In this document: positions 18,345 to 28,065 of the stretch, piece by piece
Layout: the number at the start of each line of letters is the position of its first letter
Position numbering within the stretch: position 1 is the stretch's first letter
Assembly (NCBI RefSeq): GCF_000474945.1
Contig: NZ_KI440839.1
Coordinates: forward strand, 191,911 to 234,686
Direction: 5' to 3'
Source of the DNA: Solimonas soli DSM 21787
Lineage (GTDB): Bacteria > Pseudomonadota > Gammaproteobacteria > Nevskiales > Nevskiaceae
DNA: 42,776 nt
The notes under the pieces: model-generated
Seen by the model: the letters and a program-made list of their open reading frames with translations, nothing else
Databases searched by the model: none
Told to the model about the DNA's origin: nothing
Program-made: the position numbers and the translations under genes

Positions 18345-19313
18345 TCAGGCTGCGCGATTGGTGTTGAATCGGGCCAGCTCGATCATCGCTTCCTTGTATG
18401 GTGAGTCGGGAAGATCACCGAGCGATTCGATCGCCTTGAGGCTGTGCCTTTCAGCGAGGGCGCGAGTGTAAGGAATCGCCCCCGTGGATTCAACTGCTTT
18501 CAGCACGTCGGCGAGCTGGTCGACACGGCCGTGGGTGACCGCGTCGCGGATCAGTCCGCTCTGTTCGGCGCTGCCGTGCTTCATGGCATGGATCAGGGGC
18601 AAGGTCGGCTTGCCTTCGGCGAGATCGGTGCCGACGTTCTTGCCGCTGACCGCGGCATCGGCGACGTAGTCCAGCACATCGTCGACCAGCTGAAAGGCCA
18701 GGCCGAGATGATGTCCGTAATCGTGCAGGCGCTGCTGCACGGATTCATCCTGCTCGGCGGCGATGGCGCCGAGCCGGCAGCCAGCCTCGAACAGGCGCGC
18801 CGTCTTCAGCTCGATGACACGCATGTAGCGCGCCTCGTCGGTATCGGGATCGCCGCAATTGAGCAACTGCAGGACTTCGCCCTCGGCGATGGCATTGGTG
18901 GCATTGGCCATGACATCCATGACCTGCATGCGGCGCGACTCGACCATCATCTGGAAGGCACGCGAGTAGAGGAAATCGCCCGACAATACGGCGCCGGCAT
19001 TGCCCCAGACCGCGTTGGCGGTCTTGCGGCCGCGGCGCAGGCCGGACTCGTCGACGACATCGTCATGCAGCAGCGTCGAGGTGTGGATGAATTCGATCAT
19101 CGCCGCATGCAGCACCGGCTCTTCGGTGCGGCAGCCGAGCGCGCGCGCCGCCATCAGCACCAGCGCCGGGCGCAGGCGCTTGCCGCCCGCCGAAGTGATG
19201 TAGCGACCGATTTCGTTGATGAGGGCGACTTCCGAGCGAAGTCGTGCGTGTATCGTCTCGTCCACCTGCCGCATGTCGTCGGCAATGGGCGCTAGGATGG
19301 TCTTGAGGTCCAT
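18345..19313 (-). CDS. ispB: Octaprenyl diphosphate synthase (ubiquinone side chain)
   Basis: This 322-aa trans-prenyltransferase adds isopentenyl diphosphate units to farnesyl diphosphate to build the ubiquinone side chain. Both Asp-rich motifs are present: HDDVVDES (Asp84, 85, 88) and FQLVDDVLDYV near residue 210. GGKRLRPAL (43-51) is the substrate-binding start. Length and motifs match IspB. The chain length is inferred by family, not proven. It is divergent from rplU, with the strong rplU promoter in between, the usual arrangement in Gammaproteobacteria. Confidence 0.92.
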   Translation of the reverse strand: MDLKTILAPIADDMRQVDETIHARLRSEVALINEIGRYITSAGGKRLRPALVLMAARALGCRTEEPVLHAAMIEFIHTSTLLHDDVVDESGLRRGRKTANAVWGNAGAVLSGDFLYSRAFQMMVESRRMQVMDVMANATNAIAEGEVLQLLNCGDPDTDEARYMRVIELKTARLFEAGCRLGAIAAEQDESVQQRLHDYGHHLGLAFQLVDDVLDYVADAAVSGKNVGTDLAEGKPTLPLIHAMKHGSAEQSGLIRDAVTHGRVDQLADVLKAVESTGAIPYTRALAERHSLKAIESLGDLPDSPYKEAMIELARFNTNRAA

Positions 19314-19422
19314 AGGGGCGGCGCGATGCTAGGCGGAGTTGCGCTTGGCCGTCAACGACTTAGGGATTTCTCGCCGGGCATCTGGCGCGGCCGCGCCGGG
19401 TCGCGGCCGCGCTGAAAGTCTG

Positions 19423-19451
19423 TTGACGCGGCCAAGGGGGCTCCCTACAAT
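19423..19451 (+). promoter_or_regulatory. Sigma-70 promoter of rplU-rpmA
   Basis: TTGACG (19423-19428) and TACAAT (19446-19451) are 17 bp apart, close to consensus. The leader is about 75-80 nt before the rplU ATG. Confidence 0.85.
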
Positions 19452-19533
19452 TGCGCGCTTCATTCGGGCCGGCGGCTGATCGCGCGGCTTACAATCAGAA
19501 CTAGATCGTTTCACTACTTATCTGGAGTCAACG

Positions 19534-19860
19534 ATGTACGCCGTGATCAAGACGGGTGGCAAGCAGTACAAGGTCGCCCAGGGCGATACGCTGAAGATCG
19601 AGACACTGACCGCCGAAGTCGGCAGCGTCGTGTCGTTCGATGAAGTGCTGATGGTGGGCGTGGGCGAGCAGGTCAAGGTCGGCGCGCCGACCGTTGCCGG
19701 CAGCGCCGTGAAGGCCGAGGTGCTCGCGCACGGTCGCGGCGACAAGATCCGCATCGTCAAGCACCGCCGCCGCAAGCACTATCACAAGGAACAGGGCCAT
19801 CGCCAGAACTTCACGGAAGTGCGGATCGTGGAGATTGGCACCGAGATCGTCGGCGCCTAA
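19534..19860 (+). CDS. rplU: 50S ribosomal protein L21
   Basis: The 108-aa L21 is a 50S protein bound to 23S rRNA. The start [18 protein letters not shown] and the basic [19 protein letters not shown] segment are characteristic. GGAG lies before the ATG. It is the first gene of the rplU-rpmA unit, with a strong promoter and a terminator after rpmA. Confidence 0.97.
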   Translation: MYAVIKTGGKQYKVAQGDTLKIETLTAEVGSVVSFDEVLMVGVGEQVKVGAPTVAGSAVKAEVLAHGRGDKIRIVKHRRRKHYHKEQGHRQNFTEVRIVEIGTEIVGA

Positions 19861-19899
19861 GCCGGCCGCCCCAACCTTCAAGATTCAGGAGCAACAGAC

Positions 19900-20157
19900 A
19901 TGGCACACAAAAAGGCAGGCGGTTCTACCCGCAACGGCCGCGACTCCGAAGCCAAGCGCCTTGGCGTCAAGAAGTTCGGCGGCGAAGCGGTCATCGCCGG
20001 CAACATCATCATCCGCCAGCGCGGCACGCAGTATCACGCCGGCGTCGGCGCCGGGCTCGGCAAGGATCACACGATCTTCGCGCTGGTCGACGGCAAGGTG
20101 CAGTTCCGTCCGCGCGGTCCGGCGGGCAAGCTCCACGTCGACATCGTTCCGGCCTGA
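19900..20157 (+). CDS. rpmA: 50S ribosomal protein L27
   Basis: The 85-aa L27 reaches the peptidyl-transferase centre. [20 protein letters not shown] is the conserved N terminus without the cleaved extension of Firmicutes. [19 protein letters not shown] follows. AGGAG lies upstream. It is 39 bp after rplU and followed by a terminator. Confidence 0.97.
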   Translation: MAHKKAGGSTRNGRDSEAKRLGVKKFGGEAVIAGNIIIRQRGTQYHAGVGAGLGKDHTIFALVDGKVQFRPRGPAGKLHVDIVPA

Positions 20158-20180
20158 ACGTCGCGAGACAAGCGCAGAAG

Positions 20181-20203
20181 AGCCCCGGAAACGGGGCTTT
20201 TTT
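20181..20203 (+). terminator. Terminator after rpmA
   Basis: AGCCCCG-GAAA-CGGGGCT followed by a run of T (to 20203) is a textbook rho-independent terminator 23 bp after the stop. Confidence 0.95.
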
Positions 20204-20215
20204 GTGTGTCGTTGA

Positions 20216-21472
<1,257 letters not shown>

Positions 21473-21489
21473 TACCGCTCCACGATCCG

Positions 21490-22668
21490 ATGACGGCCCC
21501 TCCGATGACGGCCCCCGCCTCCAGCGCCAGCGGCGCCGCACGCCACAAGCTTCCCGAGACACGCCGCTGGGTCGTCAAGGTCGGCAGCTCGCTGGTCACC
21601 GCCAAGGGCCAGGGCCTCGATCACGAGGCGATTCGCGACTGGTGCGCACAGATCGCCGCCCTGCGCGCGGCCGGCAAGCAGATCGTGCTGGTGTCGTCCG
21701 GCGCCGTCGCCGAAGGCATGGCGCGCCTCGGCATGAAGAAGCGGCCGAGCGATCTTCACGAATTGCAGGCGACCGCCGCCGTCGGCCAGATGGGCCTGGT
21801 GCGCGCCTACGAGGCCGAGTTCAACACGCACGGCATCAAGGCCGCGCAGATTCTGCTGACGCACGAGGACGTCGCCGATCGCGGCCGTTATCTCAATGCG
21901 CGCGGCACGCTCAACACCCTGCTCGAACTCGGCGTCGTGCCGGTCGTCAACGAGAACGACACGGTGGCGACCGACGAGATCCGCCTCGGCGACAACGACA
22001 CGCTCGGCGCCCTGACGGTGAATCTGGTCGAAGCCGACCTGCTGGTGCTGCTGACCGACCAGGAAGGCCTGTTCGAGGCCGATCCGCGCATCGACCCGGG
22101 CGCCAAGCTGGTCAGCGAAGCCTCGCTCACCGACGCCAAGCTCGCCGGCATGGCCGGCGACAGCAAGGGCGCGCTCGGCCGCGGCGGCATGCGCACCAAG
22201 CTCAATGCCGCGTACACGGCGGCGCGCTCGGGCGCGGCGACGGTGATCGCCCATGGCCGCAAGCCGGACGCCTTGCGGCAGATCGCGAGCGGCGCGGCGA
22301 TCGGCACGCTGCTGACGCCGGCGCAGGGCGTGATGACCGCGCGCAAGCGCTGGATTGCGGGCCAGCTGCAGGTGCGCGGCAAGCTGTGGCTCGACGACGG
22401 CGCCGTGCGCGTGCTGCGCGAGCAGGGCCGCAGCCTGCTGCCGGTCGGGGTCAGGAAGATCGAAGGCCGCTTCGCGCGCGGCGATCTGGTCGCGCTCGTC
22501 GATGCCGCCGGCGAGGAGATCGCGCGCGGGCTCAGCAATTACGACGCCGACGACGCGGCGAAGATTCTCGGCGCCAAGGGCGAGGAGATCGCGCAGCGCC
22601 TCGGCCAACTCGGCGAGCCCGAGCTCGTGCATCGCGACAACCTCGTCGTGCGCCAGCGCGTCGGCTGA
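21490..22668 (+). CDS. proB: Glutamate 5-kinase
   Basis: The enzyme phosphorylates glutamate in the first step of proline synthesis. The 392-aa protein has the amino-acid kinase fold ([51 protein letters not shown]) and a C-terminal PUA domain (about 290-380). The start is ATG 21490 or 21505; both precede the conserved KVGSS by about 25-30 residues. proA is not adjacent. Its stop is followed by a bidirectional terminator. Confidence 0.95.
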   Translation: MTAPPMTAPASSASGAARHKLPETRRWVVKVGSSLVTAKGQGLDHEAIRDWCAQIAALRAAGKQIVLVSSGAVAEGMARLGMKKRPSDLHELQATAAVGQMGLVRAYEAEFNTHGIKAAQILLTHEDVADRGRYLNARGTLNTLLELGVVPVVNENDTVATDEIRLGDNDTLGALTVNLVEADLLVLLTDQEGLFEADPRIDPGAKLVSEASLTDAKLAGMAGDSKGALGRGGMRTKLNAAYTAARSGAATVIAHGRKPDALRQIASGAAIGTLLTPAQGVMTARKRWIAGQLQVRGKLWLDDGAVRVLREQGRSLLPVGVRKIEGRFARGDLVALVDAAGEEIARGLSNYDADDAAKILGAKGEEIAQRLGQLGEPELVHRDNLVVRQRVG

Positions 22669-22683
22669 GCCTCCGCCGAAATG

Positions 22684-22712
22684 AAAAAGCCCCGCGACAT
22701 GCGGGGCTTTTT
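22684..22712. terminator. Bidirectional terminator between proB and the lipoprotein gene
   Basis: A 12-bp stem, AAAAAGCCCCGC against GCGGGGCTTTTT, separates convergent genes. It ends 21 bp before the stop of the minus-strand gene. Confidence 0.93.
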
Positions 22713-22733
22713 CGTGAACACCCGGCTATGGGC

Positions 22734-24242
22734 TCACTCGGCCGGCGCCACGGCCGTCGAGCAGGCCGAGTAGATCTGCGTCGTGGTCAGGGCCGACAGC
22801 ACGCCGGAGTTGTAGGTGAGGCGGATGGCGTCGAAGTTCTTCGTCGCATCGACCGACACCAGCGCCTGCTGGTTGTCTCCGAGCAGGCCGAGCAGCGTCA
22901 GCCGCAGGAAGTTCGACTGCGCCGTGCCGCTTTCCTGGACCACGCCGTCGAGCAGCGTGCTCACCTCGATTTGCGACAGCAATTCGGCCGACAGCAGCTG
23001 GTTTGCCTTGCGGCCGATCACGAAGCCGGCGGTATGCGGCGCGTCCGTCGAAGCGTCGAACACCGTGCCGCCCGCGGCACTGACGGTCAGCGACACATTG
23101 CCGCCCAGCAGGCCGACCGGCACGACCATGTTCGCGTAGTTGGTCGGATCGGCGTCGATCACTTTGTTTTCGTCATCGACGATGCAGCCGAGGCAGCCGA
23201 GCGCACCGAGAATGCTGTCCGCCGCGACGGCCGTCGTTGCGCCCTGCGAAGCGAGCAGCGCGGTGACGCAGGCTGCGTTCGTCACGCCCAGCGAGGCGCT
23301 CGCCGAACGCGTGCTGCCGCTCGACGGCACCGCGGCCTTGAGGGTCGCCTTGATCGTCACCGAGCCGACCGCGACGCCGGTGGCAACGCCGTTGGCATCG
23401 ACCGTTGCCCGCGTCGGATCGGAACTGGTCCAGTCGAAATTCGTGGCGGGAATCTCCGCCTCGCTGCCATCGGCGTAAGCGCCGTAGACGTGGAAGGTCT
23501 GCGTGTTGCCGATCGCCACCGACGCCGTGCTCGGCTCGATGCGCGCGACCGAAACCAGCGCCGCATTCGTCACGACGATGGTGCCGTTCGCGCTGAGCGC
23601 GGTGCCTTCGCTGTTCGTCGTGCTGGCAATGATCGTCGTCGTCCCCACGGCGACCGGCGTCGCGTTGGTCACCACGCCCGTCGTCGGCGACACGGTGGCG
23701 ATCGCGGCGTCACCGGATGCCCAGGTGATCGGCGTCGAGGCGACGTCGATTTCCTCGGGATCCGTCGAATTGCTGTAGCGGCCGAAGACCTTGTAGGCCT
23801 GCGTCGAACCGAGCGCGACCGTGGCCGAACTCGATGTCGTCGGCTGCCCGTTGACCAGCGTGAACACCGCCAGGGATTCCAGCACCGGCGCACCGACCGT
23901 GACCGTGGCCGTGTTGCTCGTGACGTCGTCCGCGGTCGCGGTGACCGTCACGGTGCCTTGCGCCAGGGTGGTCAGCACGCCACTCGCATCGATGGTAGCG
24001 ATGGCAGAGTTGCTGACGTGCCACTCCACCTTCGGCGAGCAAGCGGTCGGCGCCTGCTCGGCGATGGCACAGGTGCCGGTGACGGTGAATGCCTGCGTCC
24101 GTCCGAGCGCCACGCTTGCGGTCGAAGGCGAGATCGTCAGGGTCTGCACCACGGATGGCGCATCCGGACTCTTGATGCTGCCGTCACCGCAACCGACGAG
24201 CGCCAGCGCGAAAAGCGCCGCCAAAAAGCGAACTGCCTTCAT
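22734..24242 (-). CDS. Lipoprotein with Big2-type Ig-like domains
   Basis: The 502-aa protein has a lipoprotein signal (MKAVRFLAALFALALVG-Cys). Three Big2-like repeats follow at about 33-110, 117-210 and 215-305; each has the pattern ...SVALGRTQAFTVTG... and GVLTTLAQGTVTVTATA. The last third (about 310-502) has no recognised domain, contains CLGC and is Ala/Leu-rich. Ala, Thr and Val dominate the protein. It is likely an exposed lipoprotein on the outer membrane; adhesion is only inferred. ATG at 24242 is chosen for the lipobox and GAGGGAG upstream. It is convergent with proB and divergent from the OmpA/TSP3 gene. Confidence 0.82.
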   Translation of the reverse strand: MKAVRFLAALFALALVGCGDGSIKSPDAPSVVQTLTISPSTASVALGRTQAFTVTGTCAIAEQAPTACSPKVEWHVSNSAIATIDASGVLTTLAQGTVTVTATADDVTSNTATVTVGAPVLESLAVFTLVNGQPTTSSSATVALGSTQAYKVFGRYSNSTDPEEIDVASTPITWASGDAAIATVSPTTGVVTNATPVAVGTTTIIASTTNSEGTALSANGTIVVTNAALVSVARIEPSTASVAIGNTQTFHVYGAYADGSEAEIPATNFDWTSSDPTRATVDANGVATGVAVGSVTIKATLKAAVPSSGSTRSASASLGVTNAACVTALLASQGATTAVAADSILGALGCLGCIVDDENKVIDADPTNYANMVVPVGLLGGNVSLTVSAAGGTVFDASTDAPHTAGFVIGRKANQLLSAELLSQIEVSTLLDGVVQESGTAQSNFLRLTLLGLLGDNQQALVSVDATKNFDAIRLTYNSGVLSALTTTQIYSACSTAVAPAE

Positions 24243-24479
24243 TCCAAGCTCCCTCTTCCCTACAAGCTGCGGCCCGTTGTGAGACACCAGACCGAAATAT
24301 CAGTTGTTTACGGCTTCCCTTTGCGCAATCATAATCTAGAAAGCCTCACGAGAGAGAAGGGCCACGTTCGAGGGATGACGTGCGCTTGGTCGCGATGCGA
24401 TCTTCAGTACGGGATCCAATCCGGCCGAGTTCGCCGGCAGGGTCGGTTGAGGCGCGTTCTAGGGATGGGAGACAAGCTA

Positions 24480-25970
24480 ATGCGGAAGTTCGGGTGGCTC
24501 TTGCTGGCCGGGGCCTTGTGGGCTGGCAGCGCGGCGGCAGATGTGGATTACGACGGGCGCTGGTACGTGTCGCCCAGTGTTGGCCTTGTCTTCGCGGACA
24601 GTGATACCGGGCCGATGGGCTCGATCGCCGTCGGCCGTTCGATCGCGCCGTGGCTCGGCGTCGAAATCGAAGGCGGCTACAGCAGCCTGGACGTCGCCGA
24701 CCTGATCTCGAAGAACGACTACAAGCGCAGCGTGCTCGGCTTCAATCTGGTGCAGTACCTGGCCAGCGAGAAAGCGACGATCCGCCCGTACCTGCTCGGC
24801 AACGTCAACGGGCATTACATCAAGTTCCTGCAGGAGAACATCGGCGGCGCCGGCGTCGGCGTCGGTCTCGGCACGTTCTTCAATCTGTCGCAGAACCTCG
24901 ATCTGCGCCTCGAGGGCCGCTACAACCTCGATTTCATCAGCAGCAAGGGCGCCGTCCAGGACGACACCTTCTACCTGTGGACCGCCGGCCTGGGCCTGCG
25001 CTGGAAGTTCGGCGCCGACCCGAACGACGACGACGGCGACGGCGTGCCGAACTCGCGCGACAAGTGCCCCGGCACCCCGAAGGGCGTGACGGTCTATTCG
25101 GATGGCTGCCCGACCGACCTCGACGGTGACGGCGTGCCCGATTACCTCGACAAGTGCCCGAACACGCCGAAGGGCACCCAGGTCGGCCCCGACGGCTGCG
25201 AGCTGGACTCCGACGCCGACGGCGTGCCGGACGTGCGTGACCGCTGCCCGAACACGCCGAAGGGCGTGCAGGTCGACGCCAACGGTTGCCCGCTCGATTC
25301 CGACGGCGACGGCGTGCCCGATTACCTCGACAAGTGCCCGAACACGCCGCCCGGCACCAAGGTCAATGCCGACGGCTGCTCGTCGAACGATTCCGACGGC
25401 GACGGCATTCCGGACGATCTCGATCGCTGCGCGAACACGCCGAAGGGCGTCGCCGTGGGCCCGGATGGCTGCCCGCTCGACTCCGACGGCGACGGCATCC
25501 CCGACTACCTCGACGAGTGCCCGCACTCGCCGCCGGGCGCCAAGGTGCTGCCGAACGGCTGCGCGCTGGTCGGCGACTGCCGCAAGCCGCGTCCGGGCGA
25601 GCAGGTCGACGCCAACGGCTGCGCGATCGACAAGAACTTCATCCTCAAGGGTGTGAAGTTCGAGTTCGACTCCGACCGCCTGACGCCGGAAGCCCAGCAC
25701 ATCCTCAACCACGTCGCCACGACGCTGCAGGCCTACCCGAACGTCAACGTCGAAGTCGAAGGCCACACCGACAACATCGGTTCGGATTCGTACAACCTCG
25801 GCCTCTCGGAGCGGCGCGCCATCGCGGTCAAGAAGTACCTCACCGACCACGGCGTCGCCGCCAAGCGCATGACGCCGGTGGGCTACGGCGAGACGCGGCC
25901 GATCGACAGCAACGAGACCGAGGAAGGTCGCGAGAACAACCGCCGCGTCGAGCTGCACGTCGTCAACTGA
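24480..25970 (+). CDS. OmpA-family protein with thrombospondin type 3 repeats
   Basis: The 496-aa protein is OprF-like. It has a signal peptide (about 1-20, GSAAA), an eight-stranded barrel (to about 180), six calcium-binding TSP3-like repeats (about 181-360, DxDxDGxPD...LDxCPxTP) and an OmpA C-terminal peptidoglycan-binding domain (FEFDSDRLTPEAQHILNHVA; VEGHTDNIGSDSYNLGLSER; GETRPIDSNETEEGRENNRR). It anchors the outer membrane to the cell wall and may form a porin. The start is ATG 24480 (MRKFGWLL) with GGGAG upstream; ATG 24465 is possible. A hairpin terminator follows. The repeat spacing at DNA level is about 70-75 bp. Confidence 0.93.
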   Translation: MRKFGWLLLAGALWAGSAAADVDYDGRWYVSPSVGLVFADSDTGPMGSIAVGRSIAPWLGVEIEGGYSSLDVADLISKNDYKRSVLGFNLVQYLASEKATIRPYLLGNVNGHYIKFLQENIGGAGVGVGLGTFFNLSQNLDLRLEGRYNLDFISSKGAVQDDTFYLWTAGLGLRWKFGADPNDDDGDGVPNSRDKCPGTPKGVTVYSDGCPTDLDGDGVPDYLDKCPNTPKGTQVGPDGCELDSDADGVPDVRDRCPNTPKGVQVDANGCPLDSDGDGVPDYLDKCPNTPPGTKVNADGCSSNDSDGDGIPDDLDRCANTPKGVAVGPDGCPLDSDGDGIPDYLDECPHSPPGAKVLPNGCALVGDCRKPRPGEQVDANGCAIDKNFILKGVKFEFDSDRLTPEAQHILNHVATTLQAYPNVNVEVEGHTDNIGSDSYNLGLSERRAIAVKKYLTDHGVAAKRMTPVGYGETRPIDSNETEEGRENNRRVELHVVN

Positions 25971-25992
25971 CGACGGCCGGCGTGTCATTGCC

Positions 25993-26018
25993 AAAGCCCC
26001 GCTCCGGCGGGGCTTTTC
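25993..26018 (+). terminator. Terminator after the OmpA/TSP3 gene
   Basis: AAAGCCCCGC and GCGGGGCTTTT pair around a short loop, followed by T/C. It lies 23 bp after the stop. Confidence 0.9.
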
Positions 26019-26116
26019 TTTTGCGCCGCCGACGAACGTCCGCCGGCGCCCGCCATCAGGGCTTCAGGAAAGGCGGCACGCGGCCGCTACAAGCCACGAA
26101 CCGCCGACTTCCTGCC

Positions 26117-27388
26117 ATGCCTCAGTCCAATTTCGGGCGCTTCTGCCGCCAACTCGACGAATGGAACCCGTATCCGGGCGCCATGCTGGTCCACGTCGAC
26201 ATCCGGCACATGCGCAGCATCAATCAGTGGGCCTCGCCCGGCACGGGCGACCAGGTCATCGCCGGCACGCTGGCGGTGATGGCCGACTGGGCCGGCCCGC
26301 ACGGCCTCGCCACCCGGCTGTGGAGCAATGAATTCGTCGCCGCCAAGGCGATCGATCACGGCCAGATGGCGATGGACGAGTGCCATGCGCTGCGCGACCG
26401 TCTGTGCGCGATCCGCTTCCCGTCCCTGCTCGGCGAAGGCGAGCTGAGCGTGTCGATCGGCCTGATTTCGACCGGCGCGGCGCGCGGCGACTGGCGGCAG
26501 CGGCTCATGCAGGCGGCCGACGCCTGCCTCGAAGCCAAGCGCCGCGGCATCAACCAGATCGTGCGCGGCGGCGCGACCGCGCCTGAACAGAGCGGCACCC
26601 ACCGCGACCCCGCGGCGGTCCTCAACTTCCGGCGCTTGCGCAGCGAGATGCGCCTGACCCTGCACCCGCAGCCGGTGATGGACATCCGCGGCAGCAATCC
26701 GCGCCTCGCCAAGGCCGAGTTCCTGCTGCGCATGGAGGAGAACGGCCGCTTCAAGCCCTTGCCGGCCGGCACCATCGAGACCCTCGAATACTTCGGCCTG
26801 ACGCCGGAGCTCGACGCCTTCACCGCGCAGACCGTGCTGGCCTGGATCGACGAGCATCCGGATCTGGTCGCGCGACTCGACGGGCTGACGATCAACCTCT
26901 CGGCACGTTCGGTGGCCGACGCGCGTTTCATGCAGCGCTTGTTCAGCGACGTGCGCGCGGTGCATCCGCCCTCGGGCAAGCTCGGCTTCGAGATCACCGA
27001 GACGGCGGCCATCGAACAGCTCGACGTCGCCGCCGACATCATCCAGGACTTCCGCACGATCGGCTGCTCGTTCAGCCTCGACGATTTCGGCTCCGGCCTC
27101 TGCTCGTTCGGCTATCTGCACTCGCTGCCGGTCAGCGAGGTGAAGATCGACGGCCGCTTCATCCGCCAAGTCGCCGACGATCCGCTTTCGCAGGAGATCG
27201 TCCGCGCCATTCGCCAGGTGGCGCATGCCGCCGGCAAGAAAACCGTTGCCGAATTCGTCGACGATCCGCGCAAGCTGATGATGCTCAAGGCGCTCGGCGT
27301 CGACTACGCGCAGGGCTTCCTGTTCTATCCGGCGATCTCCACCGAACAGCTCGCCGCGCTGCTGCTGCCGGCCGCCGCGACGGCCTGA
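26117..27388 (+). CDS. GGDEF-EAL family protein with degenerate cyclase half
   Basis: The 423-aa protein has a GGDEF-like half (about 1-160) and an EAL half (about 175-415). The cyclase motif reads WSNEF instead of GGDEF, so cyclase activity is unlikely. The EAL motif is EFL (AKAEFLLRM). The other phosphodiesterase residues are present: Asn in TINLSA, EITET, LDDFGSG, KIDGRF and AEFVDD. Activity is uncertain. There is no signal peptide or membrane segment, so it is cytoplasmic. The start is ATG 26117. It may turn over c-di-GMP or act as a sensor for flagellar or surface regulation. It converges on eda with 10 bp between the stops. Confidence 0.85.
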   Translation: MPQSNFGRFCRQLDEWNPYPGAMLVHVDIRHMRSINQWASPGTGDQVIAGTLAVMADWAGPHGLATRLWSNEFVAAKAIDHGQMAMDECHALRDRLCAIRFPSLLGEGELSVSIGLISTGAARGDWRQRLMQAADACLEAKRRGINQIVRGGATAPEQSGTHRDPAAVLNFRRLRSEMRLTLHPQPVMDIRGSNPRLAKAEFLLRMEENGRFKPLPAGTIETLEYFGLTPELDAFTAQTVLAWIDEHPDLVARLDGLTINLSARSVADARFMQRLFSDVRAVHPPSGKLGFEITETAAIEQLDVAADIIQDFRTIGCSFSLDDFGSGLCSFGYLHSLPVSEVKIDGRFIRQVADDPLSQEIVRAIRQVAHAAGKKTVAEFVDDPRKLMMLKALGVDYAQGFLFYPAISTEQLAALLLPAAATA

Positions 27389-27398
27389 ACACCGCGCT

Positions 27399-28043
27399 TC
27401 AGCGCGCCGGCCGCAGTGAACCGACCTGGCGCGCCAGCGCGCTGATGGCGGCCCAGTCGCCGGCCTCGATCAGCTTCTTCGGCGCCAGCCAGGAGCCGCC
27501 GATGCAATCGACGTTCGGCAGCGCGAGGAAATCCGCCGCGGTCGCCGGACTGATGCCGCCGGTCGGGCAGAAGCGCAGCTGCGGGAACGGTCCGGCGAAA
27601 GCCTTGAGCATGTCGACGCCGCCGGCCGGCACCGCCGGGAAGAACTTCAGCGCCGTGAAGCCCGCATCGAGCGCGGCGACGATATCCGACGGCGTCATCA
27701 CGCCCGGCAGGAACGGCATGCCGGACGCGCGTGCCGCGGCGAGCAGCTTCGGCGTCGCGCCCGGGCTGACGCCGAACGCGGCGCCGGCCGCCTGCGCGCG
27801 CCGCAGATCGTCCTCGTTGAGGATGGTGCCGGCGCCGACGATCGCCTCCGGCACGGCCTCGACCATGGCGCGGATCGCGTCGGCGGCGGCCGGCGTGCGC
27901 AGGGTGACTTCCAGCACGCGCACGCCGCCGGCGACCAGCGCGCGCGCCAATGGCACCGCATCGTCGACGCGATCGATGACGATCACCGGCATCACCGGCG
28001 CGGCCGTCATCACTTCGCGGATCGTCGGGTAGCTGCGGCTCAT
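27399..28043 (-). CDS. eda: KDPG aldolase
   Basis: Eda splits 2-keto-3-deoxy-6-phosphogluconate into pyruvate and glyceraldehyde-3-phosphate, the last step of the ED pathway. The 214-aa protein has the class I aldolase residues: Glu in EVTLRTP and the Schiff-base Lys in ALKFFPA. TPSD and [11 protein letters not shown] match the phosphate site. ATG at 28043 is chosen because AGGAG lies upstream and homology starts there, while the frame continues open to 28235. It lies 22 bp after edd, in one operon. Confidence 0.95.
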   Translation of the reverse strand: MSRSYPTIREVMTAAPVMPVIVIDRVDDAVPLARALVAGGVRVLEVTLRTPAAADAIRAMVEAVPEAIVGAGTILNEDDLRRAQAAGAAFGVSPGATPKLLAAARASGMPFLPGVMTPSDIVAALDAGFTALKFFPAVPAGGVDMLKAFAGPFPQLRFCPTGGISPATAADFLALPNVDCIGGSWLAPKKLIEAGDWAAISALARQVGSLRPAR

Positions 28044-28065
28044 CGCACTCTCCTGGCAAAAATCT

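Noticed and set aside
24300-24345. TTGTTT ... TAATCT as a sigma-70 promoter for the OmpA/TSP3 gene
   Set aside because: The spacing is over 20 bp and both boxes are weak.
21642-24479. A very long open frame that runs from inside proB up to the OmpA/TSP3 protein
   Set aside because: It reads proB out of frame and the antisense of the lipoprotein gene. Only the part from 24480 has homology.
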